DNA of 64,000 nt from an uncultured Eggerthella sp. (GCA_959607715.1 CAUHNN010000009.1:20277-84276), one strand, 5' to 3'. Shown: positions 53,159 to 62,156, numbered from the stretch's first letter. Notes: generated by a model not told the origin, from the sequence alone. Made by a program: numbers and translations.

Positions 53159-54199
53159 CTATTTCTGCGTAGTGAATTCGGTGTTCTCCATGATCCAGGA
53201 TGCGGCCTTCATGCGAGAAGCGGCTTCCTTGAGCAGGAAGACGCGGCCCGACTTCTCCATCGCGTCGAAGGTTTCGTCTTCGTGACCGGGAGCCATGTTG
53301 CGCAGCGCCAAGGAAAGGTCGGCCGTTTCGAGCTTGAGCCCTTCATGACGGAAGATCGCGTCGAGGATGAAGCCCTGGATCAGCTGATTCTCAGCCTGCT
53401 GCGCAAGGGTGTCACGCACGTCTTCTTCGCTCATACCCTGCGAGGCGGAGAACTGCTCGAAGGTCATACCCTCGCCTGCAAGCTGGGCGAGGAAGGTTTC
53501 GTAGAGCTCCTGAACCATAGCCGAGAGCATGGTCTTGGAGATGTCGCCGTCGAAACGATCGGCATAGCGCTCCATCGCGGCAGCCATCTTGGCCTGCTCG
53601 TAGCGCGACTGGAGCTCCTCTTCGGACGTGCTGCGGAAACGCTCGCGCAATTCCTCGACCGTGAGGATGCCCATGGGCTGCAGGTTCGCCGCAACCCACT
53701 CATCGGTGACCTCGGGAACGGCCGCGTCAGCGCCTTCCTTTTCTGCGGTGAACTGACCGACGAGCATTTTGATCTGGTCGTCGATGTCGGATTCGGAAAC
53801 GCTCGGGCACGGCTCCATCTCGATGGTGAGCGTATCGTAGCTCGTCAACTCGTACTCGGGTTTGGGCAACACCGTCATCTGGAACATGAAAGGCTCGCCG
53901 GCAACAGGAGAATCTTCGGATTCGATGCCGTAGGTCGCAAGCGGGAGGACGCCGTATTCTTCCAGGGCGAACGGGACGAGGTAGTTGATGACGGCGGAGT
54001 AGATGGCGCCCTGAGCCTCTTCTTCGCCGAGGGCTGCGGTGATCTTTTCCTCGGCCGTTTCGCCGGGGGCTTCACCAAGATTGAACTGAAAGAGGAAGGC
54101 ATCGAGGCCATCGGTGTAGGCGCGGCTCATCTCTTCGCCGTCGGCGGCGATGAACAGGCGGATCTCCTCGCGGGTTTCGTTGATCTTTTCGACCTTCAT
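53159..54199 (-). CDS. Trigger-factor-like chaperone lacking the PPIase domain
   Basis: A 346-residue protein with the N-terminal ribosome-binding domain (VEKINETREEIRLFIAADGEE, residues 1-110), then the linker strand VLPKPEYELTSYDTL (~120-135) and the SurA-like helical C-domain (~150-340, DEWVAANLQPMGILTVEEL; MTFEQFSASQGMSEEDVRD). The FKBP-type prolyl isomerase domain that normally lies between is absent; usual length is ~430-450. The ribosome-docking loop signature GFRxGxxP is not evident. It may still hold nascent chains. Gene symbol tig is not given because of these differences. AAGGAATCC precedes ATG. Confidence 0.8.
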   Translation of the reverse strand: MKVEKINETREEIRLFIAADGEEMSRAYTDGLDAFLFQFNLGEAPGETAEEKITAALGEEEAQGAIYSAVINYLVPFALEEYGVLPLATYGIESEDSPVAGEPFMFQMTVLPKPEYELTSYDTLTIEMEPCPSVSESDIDDQIKMLVGQFTAEKEGADAAVPEVTDEWVAANLQPMGILTVEELRERFRSTSEEELQSRYEQAKMAAAMERYADRFDGDISKTMLSAMVQELYETFLAQLAGEGMTFEQFSASQGMSEEDVRDTLAQQAENQLIQGFILDAIFRHEGLKLETADLSLALRNMAPGHEDETFDAMEKSGRVFLLKEAASRMKAASWIMENTEFTTQK

Positions 54200-54327
54200 T
54201 GGATTCCTTTCGTAAGCGGCGCCAAAACCGAATGGAGACGGCGCGCACTAAAACCTATAATCTGCTCTGACGCTCTTAGCCCTAGGCGAGCATCGAATGA
54301 TCGACGACCGCGCACGAAAGAGGCCAC

Positions 54328-54666
54328 ATGGGTATTGATGATAGCGGAAAGATGAAACCGCTTTACCGAATACGACCCACTTTCACACCCCTTCCGCAGA
54401 GCAGCGCTACTGGTCTCGGCGGCGAGCACGGGGGAAGCAGCGAGTCAGACGATGCCGCGGCTTCTTCCCTTACACACGGTGCCGCGCGCGATGCCGCCAC
54501 GCATGCGTGCTCCCGAGATGGGATCCCCCCTGCGAGCGACCAACGCACAGGCGTTCCTTCCCTTGCGCGCGCAGCCAACGAGGACGACGACCTGTACGAT
54601 CCCTACTCGGATCTGCACGACGGGACGCTGAAGCCCCTCGAGTTCGAACGCGATCCCTGGAAATAG
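54328..54666 (+). CDS. Small hypothetical protein
   Basis: A 112-residue, Ser/Asp/Gly-rich, probably disordered protein. Only the C-terminal segment (EDDDLYDPYSDLHDG, then PLEFERDPWK) looks constrained. AAGAGG precedes ATG at a spacing of 5-6 nt. No family recognised; the open frame could also be fortuitous. Convergent with the rplT terminator. Confidence 0.4.
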   Translation: MGIDDSGKMKPLYRIRPTFTPLPQSSATGLGGEHGGSSESDDAAASSLTHGAARDAATHACSRDGIPPASDQRTGVPSLARAANEDDDLYDPYSDLHDGTLKPLEFERDPWK

Positions 54667-54712
54667 CGCTCGGGCCACAGCGACGGGCATTGCTCCCCTT
54701 CCCACCTGCAAC

Positions 54713-54745
54713 AAAAAAAACGGCTGCAGGGCGAACCTGCAGCCG
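54713..54745 (-). terminator. Intrinsic terminator of the infC-rpmI-rplT operon
   Basis: Leftward: CGGCTGCAGG (54745-54736) pairs with CCTGCAGCCG (54730-54721), followed by eight T (54720-54713). A textbook terminator. Confidence 0.9.
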
Positions 54746-54769
54746 TTGAAAAGGTAAGAAGAAAAAACC

Positions 54770-55123
54770 TTACAGAGCCTTCTTAGCAACCTCGACGAGG
54801 GAAGCGAAAGCCTGGGGATCGTTCACTGCCATGTCGGAGAGAACCTTGCGGTCGAGCTCGACGCCGGCCTTCTTGAGACCGTTCATGAAAACGGAGTAGG
54901 ACAGACCGTTGATACGGGCAGCAGCGTTGATGCGGGTGATCCAGAGACGGCGGATCTCACGCTTCTTGTTGCGGCGATCGCGGTACTGGTACTGGAGCGA
55001 ATGTTGGACCTGTTCCTTCGCAGCGCGATAGGAACGGGACTTTGCGCCGTAATAACCCTTGGCGCGATTGAGGACGGTGCGGCGCTTCTTGTGAGCGTTA
55101 ACTGCGCGCTTTACACGAGGCAT
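54770..55123 (-). CDS. rplT: 50S ribosomal protein L20
   Basis: A 117-residue basic protein, full family length, with the canonical N-terminus MPRVKRAVNAHKKRRTVLNR and GLKKAGVELDRKVLSDMA. Binds 23S rRNA early in 50S assembly and, in many bacteria, represses its own operon. AAGGAAGG precedes ATG, 20 bp after rpmI. Confidence 0.98.
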   Translation of the reverse strand: MPRVKRAVNAHKKRRTVLNRAKGYYGAKSRSYRAAKEQVQHSLQYQYRDRRNKKREIRRLWITRINAAARINGLSYSVFMNGLKKAGVELDRKVLSDMAVNDPQAFASLVEVAKKAL

Positions 55124-55142
55124 ACTGGTTTCCTTCCTTTAC

Positions 55143-55340
55143 TTAGCGAAGACCGAGATTACGAGCGATGACCTTCTGGTCAGCGGAGGTAACCTGGGTT
55201 TCGTGACGGAAATTACGCTTACGCTTCTGGCTCTTCTTAGTCATGATGTGAGACTTGTAGGCCTTACCGCGCATGATCTTGCCAGAACCGGTAACGCGGA
55301 AACGCTTAGCGGTGCCGGAATGAGTCTTCATCTTGGGCAT
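55143..55340 (-). CDS. rpmI: 50S ribosomal protein L35
   Basis: 65 residues: MPKMKTHSGTAKRFRVTGSG start and a basic C-terminus ending NLGLR. Start ATG overlaps the infC stop (TAATG) with AAGGAC upstream. A longer frame reading through from infC in another phase is not real. Confidence 0.97.
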   Translation of the reverse strand: MPKMKTHSGTAKRFRVTGSGKIMRGKAYKSHIMTKKSQKRKRNFRHETQVTSADQKVIARNLGLR

Positions 55341-55894
55341 TAGTTGTCCTTCCCTTCTTCTTCCTTTTTCTTTTTCGCCGCCGCGGGCAACGGGGCGATA
55401 AGCATGTGCATGTTGCGGCCTTCCATCTTGGGCTGGTTCTCGATGACCGCTACGTCCTTCAGGTCGTCGGCGAGACGCTCGAGAATGCTGAGGCCCTGTT
55501 CCGGATGGGACATCTCGCGTCCACGGAACATGATGGTGATCTTGACCTTGGATCCAGCCTCGAGGAAGCGCAGAACGTGCTTCTTCTTGGTGGTGTAGTC
55601 CCCGATGTCGATCTTGGGACGGAATTTCATTTCCTTGGTTTCGACCTTGCTCTGGTTCTTGCGAGCCTGCTTGGCCTTGATTGCCTGGTCGTACTTGAAC
55701 TTTCCATAGTCCATGATGCGACACACCGGCGGCGTAGCCTGCGGAGCGATCTCAACCAGATCGTAACCCGCATCGTCTGCGACGCGCTGGGCCTGCTCAA
55801 TGGGATAGATGCCGAGCTGCGATCCATCGTAAGCGATCAGGCGAACTTCGCGTGCCCTGATGGCTTCATTGAGCCTTGGTTCTTGGGCTGCTAT
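55340..55894 (-). CDS. infC: Translation initiation factor IF-3, likely AUA start
   Basis: A 184-residue IF-3. N-domain NEAIRAREVRLIAYDGSQLG, linker, and C-domain FRPKIDIGDYTTKKKHVLRF and KVKITIMFRGREMSHPEQG are intact; the C-terminal tail is Lys/Glu-rich. The start is noteworthy: AAGGGGGTG is a near-perfect Shine-Dalgarno whose last three bases are the only GTG, too close to serve as start. The codon 6 nt after it is ATA (55894). IF-3 in E. coli starts at AUU so that IF-3 itself limits its own synthesis; AUA here would work the same way. IF-3 discriminates against non-AUG starts. Confidence 0.93.
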   Translation of the reverse strand: MAAQEPRLNEAIRAREVRLIAYDGSQLGIYPIEQAQRVADDAGYDLVEIAPQATPPVCRIMDYGKFKYDQAIKAKQARKNQSKVETKEMKFRPKIDIGDYTTKKKHVLRFLEAGSKVKITIMFRGREMSHPEQGLSILERLADDLKDVAVIENQPKMEGRNMHMLIAPLPAAAKKKKEEEGKDN

Positions 55895-55950
55895 GGTGCC
55901 CACCCCCTTCTACTCAGATTCGGTACTACCACGAACCCATATTCGCTGCA

Positions 55951-55980
55951 TAAAAAAACCTGCACACATGGTTGCAGGTC
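55951..55980 (-). terminator. Attenuator hairpin in the infC leader
   Basis: Leftward ACCTGC (55979-55974) and GCAGGT (55963-55958) form a stem followed by seven T. It lies 57 nt before infC in a ~170-nt leader, so it probably controls read-through (L20- or IF3-type attenuation). Confidence 0.75.
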
Positions 55981-56077
55981 ATACGAATGCCCTAAGGCGA
56001 GTATTCACATGACCCATCAGCAGCTTTTCGGCGCCGAACCAGGTGGAAGCAGTGCTTCTCTTGAAAACAGCTTGTTA

Positions 56078-56105
56078 ATAATACCACAGCGATTCATCGT
56101 GTAAA
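56078..56105 (-). promoter_or_regulatory. Promoter of infC-rpmI-rplT
   Basis: -35 TTTACA (56105-56100) and -10 TATTAT (56083-56078), 16-bp spacing, giving a start near 56071. Confidence 0.65.
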
Positions 56106-56339
56106 CACCTATCTGAAAACAAATGAAGGTGTTGGCGAAATGCGCACCGAAAAACGATTCGGCGATCCCCTCGCCCGATCGTCATGCGCAGCAAATCACT
56201 GCTTGATGTCGGATTATACCTCTTCATAGACGCACATCGCGTTTAAATCCAACGCATCCCCTACGCACATGTAGCGCCCCTACAACGAAACCTGAAGCCC
56301 CGTGGGGCGCACACAGCACTCCACGAGACCCCGCCGCCC

Positions 56340-57110
56340 CTACAGGCAGCGAACGAGCGCGGGCAGTTCGGCCATCGTGCGGATCACCGCATCGGCGCCG
56401 TTTTCCCTGAACGTCGCCTCGACGCGGGCGCACAGTTCCTCGCGCGCGCACTCATCCAGGGCGTCGAACTCCTCCTGGGTCAAACCCGCTTCGGAGCTTC
56501 CCTCGATCACCCCCACGGTGAAGACACCGGCAGCCTTGCCTTCCTTGATATCGGAAACGGTGTCGCCCACCTTCACGACGTCATCGACCGAAGCAACGCC
56601 GAGATTCTCCATGTTCTTGAACACCATGTACGGGAACGGGCGCCCGATATTGCCCGTCTCGTCAGGCGTGACCATCGAATCGGGAGCGTATCCCATCTTG
56701 GCGGCTTGAGGAGCGACGATATCCATCATGGCGGTGGTGTAACCCGTCGTCGATCCGATCTTCACCCCCATCTCGTGCAACTCAGCAACGGCTTCGAGAA
56801 CACCGGGCTTGGGTTCGGCGAAGCGATCGAGGATGGCGAAGAGCTTTTCCTCGAACAGCGGGTACATCCGCTGGGCATCGTCGTCCTGGGGGCGACGGCC
56901 GTGCGCCTTTTCCCATTCGCCGGCGATGCGCTCCATCTTGAGCATGGTGCGAATGTGGTCGATCTTCAGCATGCCCATGGGCTTGCGCGTTTCCTCAAGC
57001 GTAGGCTCCACGCCGAATTCGGCGAACACATCCTGAAACGCCTGCACAGGCGCGAAGCATCCGTAGTCGACCGTCGTGCCGGCCCAATCGAAAATGACTG
57101 CCTTCTTCAT
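56340..57110 (-). CDS. phnX: Phosphonoacetaldehyde hydrolase
   Basis: A 256-residue HAD-family phosphonatase splitting phosphonoacetaldehyde to acetaldehyde and phosphate. Nucleophile Asp in VIFDWAGTTVDYGCFAP, the Schiff-base Lys in KPMGMLKIDHIRTML, SSTTGYT-type motif II at IGSTTGYTTAMM and motif IV at VKVGDTVSDIKEGKAAG. Follows phnW by 57 bp with GAGGAG upstream. Length is a little under the usual ~270. Confidence 0.95.
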   Translation of the reverse strand: MKKAVIFDWAGTTVDYGCFAPVQAFQDVFAEFGVEPTLEETRKPMGMLKIDHIRTMLKMERIAGEWEKAHGRRPQDDDAQRMYPLFEEKLFAILDRFAEPKPGVLEAVAELHEMGVKIGSTTGYTTAMMDIVAPQAAKMGYAPDSMVTPDETGNIGRPFPYMVFKNMENLGVASVDDVVKVGDTVSDIKEGKAAGVFTVGVIEGSSEAGLTQEEFDALDECAREELCARVEATFRENGADAVIRTMAELPALVRCL

Positions 57111-57167
57111 AACGACTCCTCATAGTCCTTGTTGGATTGAACATTCATTGACTGCACGCGGCACAAA

Positions 57168-58265
57168 CTACGACGCATGCTCCTCCAGGAAATCCTCGAA
57201 GATATCCGCCACGTTGAGGATGTCTCCTGCGTAGATCTCGCCGATGTTGCCCAAACGGAAGGTTTCCTCGTCGGTCATCTTGCCGGGATAGATAACGTAG
57301 CCGCGCTCCTTGACGTAGTCGTACAGCTCGCCGAAGCCAAACGACGCATCTTCGGGGAAAAGGAACGTCGTGATGATGGGACCCTGATGATGATCGAGGT
57401 ACGGCACGAAACCGAGCTTGCCCATGCGCTCGATCAGAAGGCGGTTGTTTTCCGCGTAGCGAGCCGCGCGCGCCTCGATGCCGCCCTCTTCATCGAGTTC
57501 GCGAAGAGCCTGGGCGAAGGCGAGCACCACATGCGTCGGCGAAGTGTAGCGCCACTTGCCGTCCTTCTCCATGGTTTTCCACTGGTCGTACAAATCGAGC
57601 GACAAGCTGCGCGCCTTGCCCTTGCTCGCCTCGAGCGCATCACGACGGCACACGATGAAGGAAAAGCCCGGAACGCCCTGGATGCCTTTGTTGGCCGAGC
57701 TGACCATGAAATCGATCCCCCACTCGGCCACGGGGACGTCGACGCACGCGAACGACGACATGGCGTCGACGATGAACACCTTGCCGGCCTGCTTGACCAC
57801 CTTGCCCACCGCCTCGACGTCGTTCAGGATGCCCGACGTGGTTTCGCTGTGGACCATGGCGACGTGCGTGATGCTCGGATCGGCTTCAAGCAGCTCGGCT
57901 ACCTTGGCAGGATCGGGGATATTGCGATAGGGCTCGGCGTACTCGACGAAGGGAACGCGCGCATGGCGGCAGATTTCAGCCATGCGCTCACCGTAGGCGC
58001 CGTTAGAGCAGATAAGCACCTTCTCGTCATCGCCGACGGTGCCCGTAAGCACGCTTTCGTCCCCGAACGTTCCGCTGCCCTGAAGCAACACGACCGTGTA
58101 TTCTTCTTCACTCACCTTCGCCAAGCGCAGAAGCGTGCGGCGGATTTCCTGGGTGATCCTTTTGTAGTCGTCGTCCCACGTGCAGTGGTCGAACAGCATC
58201 TGCTGCTTCACCGTTGCAGTGGTGGTCAAGGGACCAGGGGTCAGCAATTTGTAGGTAGAGTTCAC
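57168..58265 (-). CDS. phnW: 2-aminoethylphosphonate--pyruvate transaminase
   Basis: A 365-residue PLP aminotransferase making phosphonoacetaldehyde and alanine. LLTPGPLTTTATVKQQML at the start, HSETTSGILNDVEAVG, the PLP lysine in SSANKGIQGVPGF, and the C-terminal FGFGELYDYVKERGYVIYPG are typical. GTG start with GGAAAGGAAA upstream. It feeds PhnX and is fed by the transporter upstream. Confidence 0.95.
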   Translation of the reverse strand: MNSTYKLLTPGPLTTTATVKQQMLFDHCTWDDDYKRITQEIRRTLLRLAKVSEEEYTVVLLQGSGTFGDESVLTGTVGDDEKVLICSNGAYGERMAEICRHARVPFVEYAEPYRNIPDPAKVAELLEADPSITHVAMVHSETTSGILNDVEAVGKVVKQAGKVFIVDAMSSFACVDVPVAEWGIDFMVSSANKGIQGVPGFSFIVCRRDALEASKGKARSLSLDLYDQWKTMEKDGKWRYTSPTHVVLAFAQALRELDEEGGIEARAARYAENNRLLIERMGKLGFVPYLDHHQGPIITTFLFPEDASFGFGELYDYVKERGYVIYPGKMTDEETFRLGNIGEIYAGDILNVADIFEDFLEEHAS

Positions 58266-58423
58266 GGTTTCCTTTCCTTTCCTTCAATCCGGCCGTTTCC
58301 AGCCGAAGGTTTCACACTGAGAATCGCCGCGCACATGGGCGCCGGATCGGGCGGCATCGCGCCATCCCGACTCGAACGGCACGGCAAACGCGCACTTACT
58401 TGAGCAGCCTTCTCCACGTCTCA

Positions 58424-61165
58424 TCACGAGCGGGCGGCACGCACGCATTCATCCGAGAACGCCTGGTGCTTTTCCAGAAGCTCGACGGTAAGCGGGACCT
58501 TCGAATCGCGGGCAAGAGCGGACTCGCCGCTGGAATCCTCCCCTGCGTAGAGCGCCTTGGGGTACGTCTGCTGAAGAATCGGCCGGCCCTCGTCCACCAA
58601 CACGGCTGCGATTTGCTGCGCCAGCGGATTCGTGTCCTTTCCCTTGTTCACGACGGCGACCGATTCGCTGAGCGAGTACGTGCCCTCGGCCGGGTCCACC
58701 ACTTCGATGGGAAGCCCGTCGGCCTTGTCGGCAAGCGCCTGATGACGCAATCCGAACCCGATGGCCACTTCGCCTGCGCGGACGTTCTTGAGCGGCGCCG
58801 AACCCGATTGCGACAAATACGGACCGGCGTTTCGATAGATGCCCGTCAGTATCTCGCGGGCCTCGGCGTCGTCGTAGCTGTTCACGATCGCCATGACCAT
58901 AAGCCAGCCAGTGGATGACCCATCGATATCGGGAACGGACACCATGCCCTCGTACATCGGGTCGGCCAGATCCTTGAAGCTTTGCGGCACCGGCAACCCT
59001 TCCTGCTCAAGCACGGTGGTGTTGTAGAACAACGCGCCTTCCAAGGCCTGACAGGGAGCCCGGTATGCAGGGACGGCCGAATCGAGCGGTGTCGAAGCGA
59101 CGTCGGTCAGGTTCGAGAACATCCCCTTCTGAACCTGAGCGCTGTCGACGTAGTAGCTCGACATAGTCACCACATCGGCTTCGATCGACTTGCCTTCCGT
59201 CAGCAATCGGCCGCCGAGCTCGCTCGTGCCGAAGCTCTGTATGACGTACTTGCCCGCAAAGCCGTTCGCATCGAGCGCTTCGCGATACGCGTCAAGCGCT
59301 TCCTGGTCGGCGTTGGTGGCGATAACCACCTGGCCCGCCGTAGGCCCTGCGGCCTGATCGTCGTCGGATGCGGCGGAGGTCATGCTGCCCAAGGCCGTAA
59401 CGCCCAACCCAACAAGGGACACCACCGCGATAACGGCCATGCACCCCGCCAAACGAGCGATCCTGCCCTTTTCGGTAAGGAACGCCCTCACGCTGCTCCC
59501 GGAAAGGGCCCTGGTGCTGCGCGAGGAAGCCAGCGCCATCAAGCCCTTCATCACCAAATTGATGGCAAGGATGAGCAGTGACAAAACGAAGATCTGGTCG
59601 AATTCGGCAACGTGCTGCAGCGCAGAGATCTCGGTGGTGGCGACCATCGTGCGGGCGCCCGTCAGGAAGACGACGGCGCTGATGGTGACCATCGCGTTGA
59701 CGAAGTAGTAGCCGAACACCTGGAAAAGCGTCGGGGCCGCGCTTGGCGTCACCACGCGCAGAACCGTCTTGAACCACGAATCACCCATCAGTCGCCCGGT
59801 GGTTTCCCACGAAGCACACATCTTGCTGAGCGAATCCTTCATCATCTGATACGGCGTAGCGAAGTAATGCACGATGTTCGCGATGACCAGGATGGCGAAC
59901 GTGCCCTGCAAGGGCGTGCCGGAAAAGACGCTCAGATACGCAACGCCCAGAACCATGCCGGGGACGGTGTTCACGACGCTCGCGACCGAATCGATGCCGC
60001 GCTTGCAAGCGGGCCCAAGCGAAGATCGGGCCGTGACGAGCGCTGCGGCGTACGCGATCAAACAGCCGAAGAGCGCGGTGAGCACGGCAACCAACACGGA
60101 GTTGAAGAACACCTGGGTCATCGATTCGTCGGAAAGGGCTTCCACCACGTGGTCGAGCGTGAAGGTCATCTTGAACGGCCACATATCAACGAACGGCACG
60201 ATGAACATCACGGCGAAAATGGAAAGAACGCTACCCACGATGGCGACAGAGGCAAGACCGCACGCCACGTCACGAACGCGGCTCTTCGGAATCTCGATCG
60301 GCGTCACCTTGTCGTAGGCGATCGAGTAGCGATCTACCACGGCCAGAACGATGACGCTCAGAAGCGACGGAACGAGCATGACCACAGCCATGACGGCACC
60401 CTGGTTGAAGTCGGGAAGCGAGCCGAGCATCATGCTGAACAGCTGAAGGGCGACCACGTCGTACGTTCCGCCGACAGACGTCGGGATGCCGTAATCGGTG
60501 AAGCTCAGGAAGAACGACAGGATGAACGCGACGCACAGCGTGCCCGCCAGCGGACGCACGATCGCCTGGAACAGCGTCTTCACAGGCGAATCGCCCATGA
60601 GCCTTGACACCAAAAGGAAGCGCTTGTCGATGTACTGAAAAGCGTTGTCGATCAGCAGAAACGCCGTCGGCAAGGTGTAGACCACGTAGCCGATCAGAAG
60701 CCCGTTGAATCCGTAGATGTCGAAGAGCGGATGCCCGAAGATCTGCGTGATGAGGCCCTGGCGCCCGAACGAGTAGATCAGGGCGAATCCGTAGGTGATG
60801 GTGGGAAGGAGCATCGGAAGCTGCGCAAGCAGGCGAAGCGCCTTCTTCAGCAGCGGAAAGGCGTTGGTGCAATTGATGGTGTAGGCCAGGATGAAGGCGA
60901 ACAGCACCGACACGACAGCGGCTGCGGCCGCCACCTTCACGCTGTTGGCCACACTCAGGGAAAACGACGGGTCCGAGAAGACGGCCGCGTAATTCGCGAA
61001 CGTAGCCACGCCCTTCTCGTCGACGAAGGACATGCCGAGCAGCATGACAAGCGGTGCGGCAAGGAACACGACGAACAGCGCCGCTACCACCGCGAACAGG
61101 ACACGGAGTTCTTTTTCTTTCAACGCGCCGACGCGCGCCATCAAGGACGACGCAGCGTTAGGCAC
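58424..61165 (-). CDS. 2-aminoethylphosphonate ABC permease fused to substrate-binding protein
   Basis: A 913-residue fusion. Residues ~20-290 and ~315-570 are two binding-protein-dependent permease halves of the AfuB/PhnV kind (~12 helices; EAA-type loops at LMGDSPVKTLFQAIVRPLAG and LMGDSWFKTVLRVVTPSAA). A thirteenth helix (LAGCMAVIAVVSLVGLGVT, ~590) leads into an extracytoplasmic PhnS-like (SBP_bac_1 type) domain from ~625 to 913 (ADVVTMSSYYVDSAQVQKG, VSVPDIDGSSTGWLMVMAI). Usually the binding protein is a separate lipoprotein. Overlaps the ATPase gene by 8 bp; 2-AEP specificity is from the phnW/phnX neighbours. Confidence 0.88.
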   Translation of the reverse strand: MPNAASSLMARVGALKEKELRVLFAVVAALFVVFLAAPLVMLLGMSFVDEKGVATFANYAAVFSDPSFSLSVANSVKVAAAAAVVSVLFAFILAYTINCTNAFPLLKKALRLLAQLPMLLPTITYGFALIYSFGRQGLITQIFGHPLFDIYGFNGLLIGYVVYTLPTAFLLIDNAFQYIDKRFLLVSRLMGDSPVKTLFQAIVRPLAGTLCVAFILSFFLSFTDYGIPTSVGGTYDVVALQLFSMMLGSLPDFNQGAVMAVVMLVPSLLSVIVLAVVDRYSIAYDKVTPIEIPKSRVRDVACGLASVAIVGSVLSIFAVMFIVPFVDMWPFKMTFTLDHVVEALSDESMTQVFFNSVLVAVLTALFGCLIAYAAALVTARSSLGPACKRGIDSVASVVNTVPGMVLGVAYLSVFSGTPLQGTFAILVIANIVHYFATPYQMMKDSLSKMCASWETTGRLMGDSWFKTVLRVVTPSAAPTLFQVFGYYFVNAMVTISAVVFLTGARTMVATTEISALQHVAEFDQIFVLSLLILAINLVMKGLMALASSRSTRALSGSSVRAFLTEKGRIARLAGCMAVIAVVSLVGLGVTALGSMTSAASDDDQAAGPTAGQVVIATNADQEALDAYREALDANGFAGKYVIQSFGTSELGGRLLTEGKSIEADVVTMSSYYVDSAQVQKGMFSNLTDVASTPLDSAVPAYRAPCQALEGALFYNTTVLEQEGLPVPQSFKDLADPMYEGMVSVPDIDGSSTGWLMVMAIVNSYDDAEAREILTGIYRNAGPYLSQSGSAPLKNVRAGEVAIGFGLRHQALADKADGLPIEVVDPAEGTYSLSESVAVVNKGKDTNPLAQQIAAVLVDEGRPILQQTYPKALYAGEDSSGESALARDSKVPLTVELLEKHQAFSDECVRAARS

Positions 61166-62018
61166 GAACTGCCTCCGCCACCACGGTGCGCGTAACGTGA
61201 ACGGATGCCGCCAATCCCGCGACGTACGACGACGCGCCCGCCTCCGCGCGCTGACCGTCCGTCTGCGCAGCGGAAGGCGCCGAGAACAGGGCGAAGATGT
61301 TGTCGCGCTTGATGGTCAACTGACGCAGGATGAAGTCGCGCACGAACTGGCTTGCCGGAGCGTTGACGATCTGGTCGGGCGTGGAGAACTGCGCCACGCG
61401 TCCATTGTTCAGGATCAGCACCTTGTCCGACATGGTGAGCGCTTCTTCGGGGTCGTGCGTAACCATGATGGTGGTGAGGTTGTACTGCTTGACGATCTGC
61501 TTGATCTTGCCCTTGATGGATTCCTTGATCACGCCATCGAGAGCGGAAAGGGGCTCGTCGAGAAGAAGCACGCGCGGCTTCATAACGAGCGTGCGCGCCA
61601 GTGCAACGCGCTGCTTCTGACCGCCCGAAAGCTCGGAAATGCGCTTAGCAAGGTGACCCTGAAGACCAAGAAGCCCGATGAGTTCTTCCACTTCTTCCTT
61701 GGTTGAGGCCGAAGGGTTGTTCCTCAAGCCGTAGACGATGTTTTCGTAGGCGGAAAGGTTCGGGAACAGCGCATAATCCTGGAACACGATGTTGAACCCG
61801 CGCTTTTCCATGGGAACGCCCGCGATGTCGTCGCCATCGCACAGAATTTCGCCGGAAGAAACTTCAGTCGTGCCCAGAAGGACATTGAGCAAGGTTGTCT
61901 TACCACCGCCTGAAGGGCCCAAGATGGAAACGATCTGACCGTCGTCGATTTCAAGACAGATATCGTCGAGCACGGTGTGGGCGCCGTATTTCTTCATCAC
62001 ATGGCGAAGTTCAAGCAT
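61158..62018 (-). CDS. ABC transporter ATP-binding protein for 2-aminoethylphosphonate
   Basis: A 286-residue ATPase. Walker A LGPSGGGKTTLLNVLLG, Q-loop GFNIVFQDYALFPNLS, signature ISELSGGQKQRVALARTLV, Walker B VLLLDEPLSALD, and His switch MVTHDPEEAL. The C-terminal ~60 residues are a non-catalytic extension lacking a clear TOBE domain. First gene of the operon; role inferred from neighbours (PhnT-like). Confidence 0.92.
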   Translation of the reverse strand: MLELRHVMKKYGAHTVLDDICLEIDDGQIVSILGPSGGGKTTLLNVLLGTTEVSSGEILCDGDDIAGVPMEKRGFNIVFQDYALFPNLSAYENIVYGLRNNPSASTKEEVEELIGLLGLQGHLAKRISELSGGQKQRVALARTLVMKPRVLLLDEPLSALDGVIKESIKGKIKQIVKQYNLTTIMVTHDPEEALTMSDKVLILNNGRVAQFSTPDQIVNAPASQFVRDFILRQLTIKRDNIFALFSAPSAAQTDGQRAEAGASSYVAGLAASVHVTRTVVAEAVRA

Positions 62019-62070
62019 GGTACCTCGTTTTTCGTAGAACGCTTACGCACCACGAGTATGGTTCCACCGA

Positions 62071-62140
62071 TGTAACGAATGGTTTATGTCGTGTAAAACG
62101 GGGTTACGACCGCGTTAACCCGCCTTACATCTTCGTTACA
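62071..62140. promoter_or_regulatory. Inverted repeats upstream of the phosphonate operon
   Basis: TGTAACGAA (62071-62079) and TTCGTTACA (62132-62140) are exact inverse copies 52 bp apart; between them GGGTTA (62101-62106) and TAACCC (62116-62121) form a second dyad. Likely paired operators in the promoter region of the ATPase gene; no regulator gene is adjacent. Confidence 0.5.
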
Positions 62141-62156
62141 CGCTCTGCGCCCGCGG

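Noticed and set aside
55143..55724. 193-residue frame reading into L35 from within infC
   Set aside because: The first part is infC in another phase; L35 starts at its own ATG with a ribosome site at 55340.
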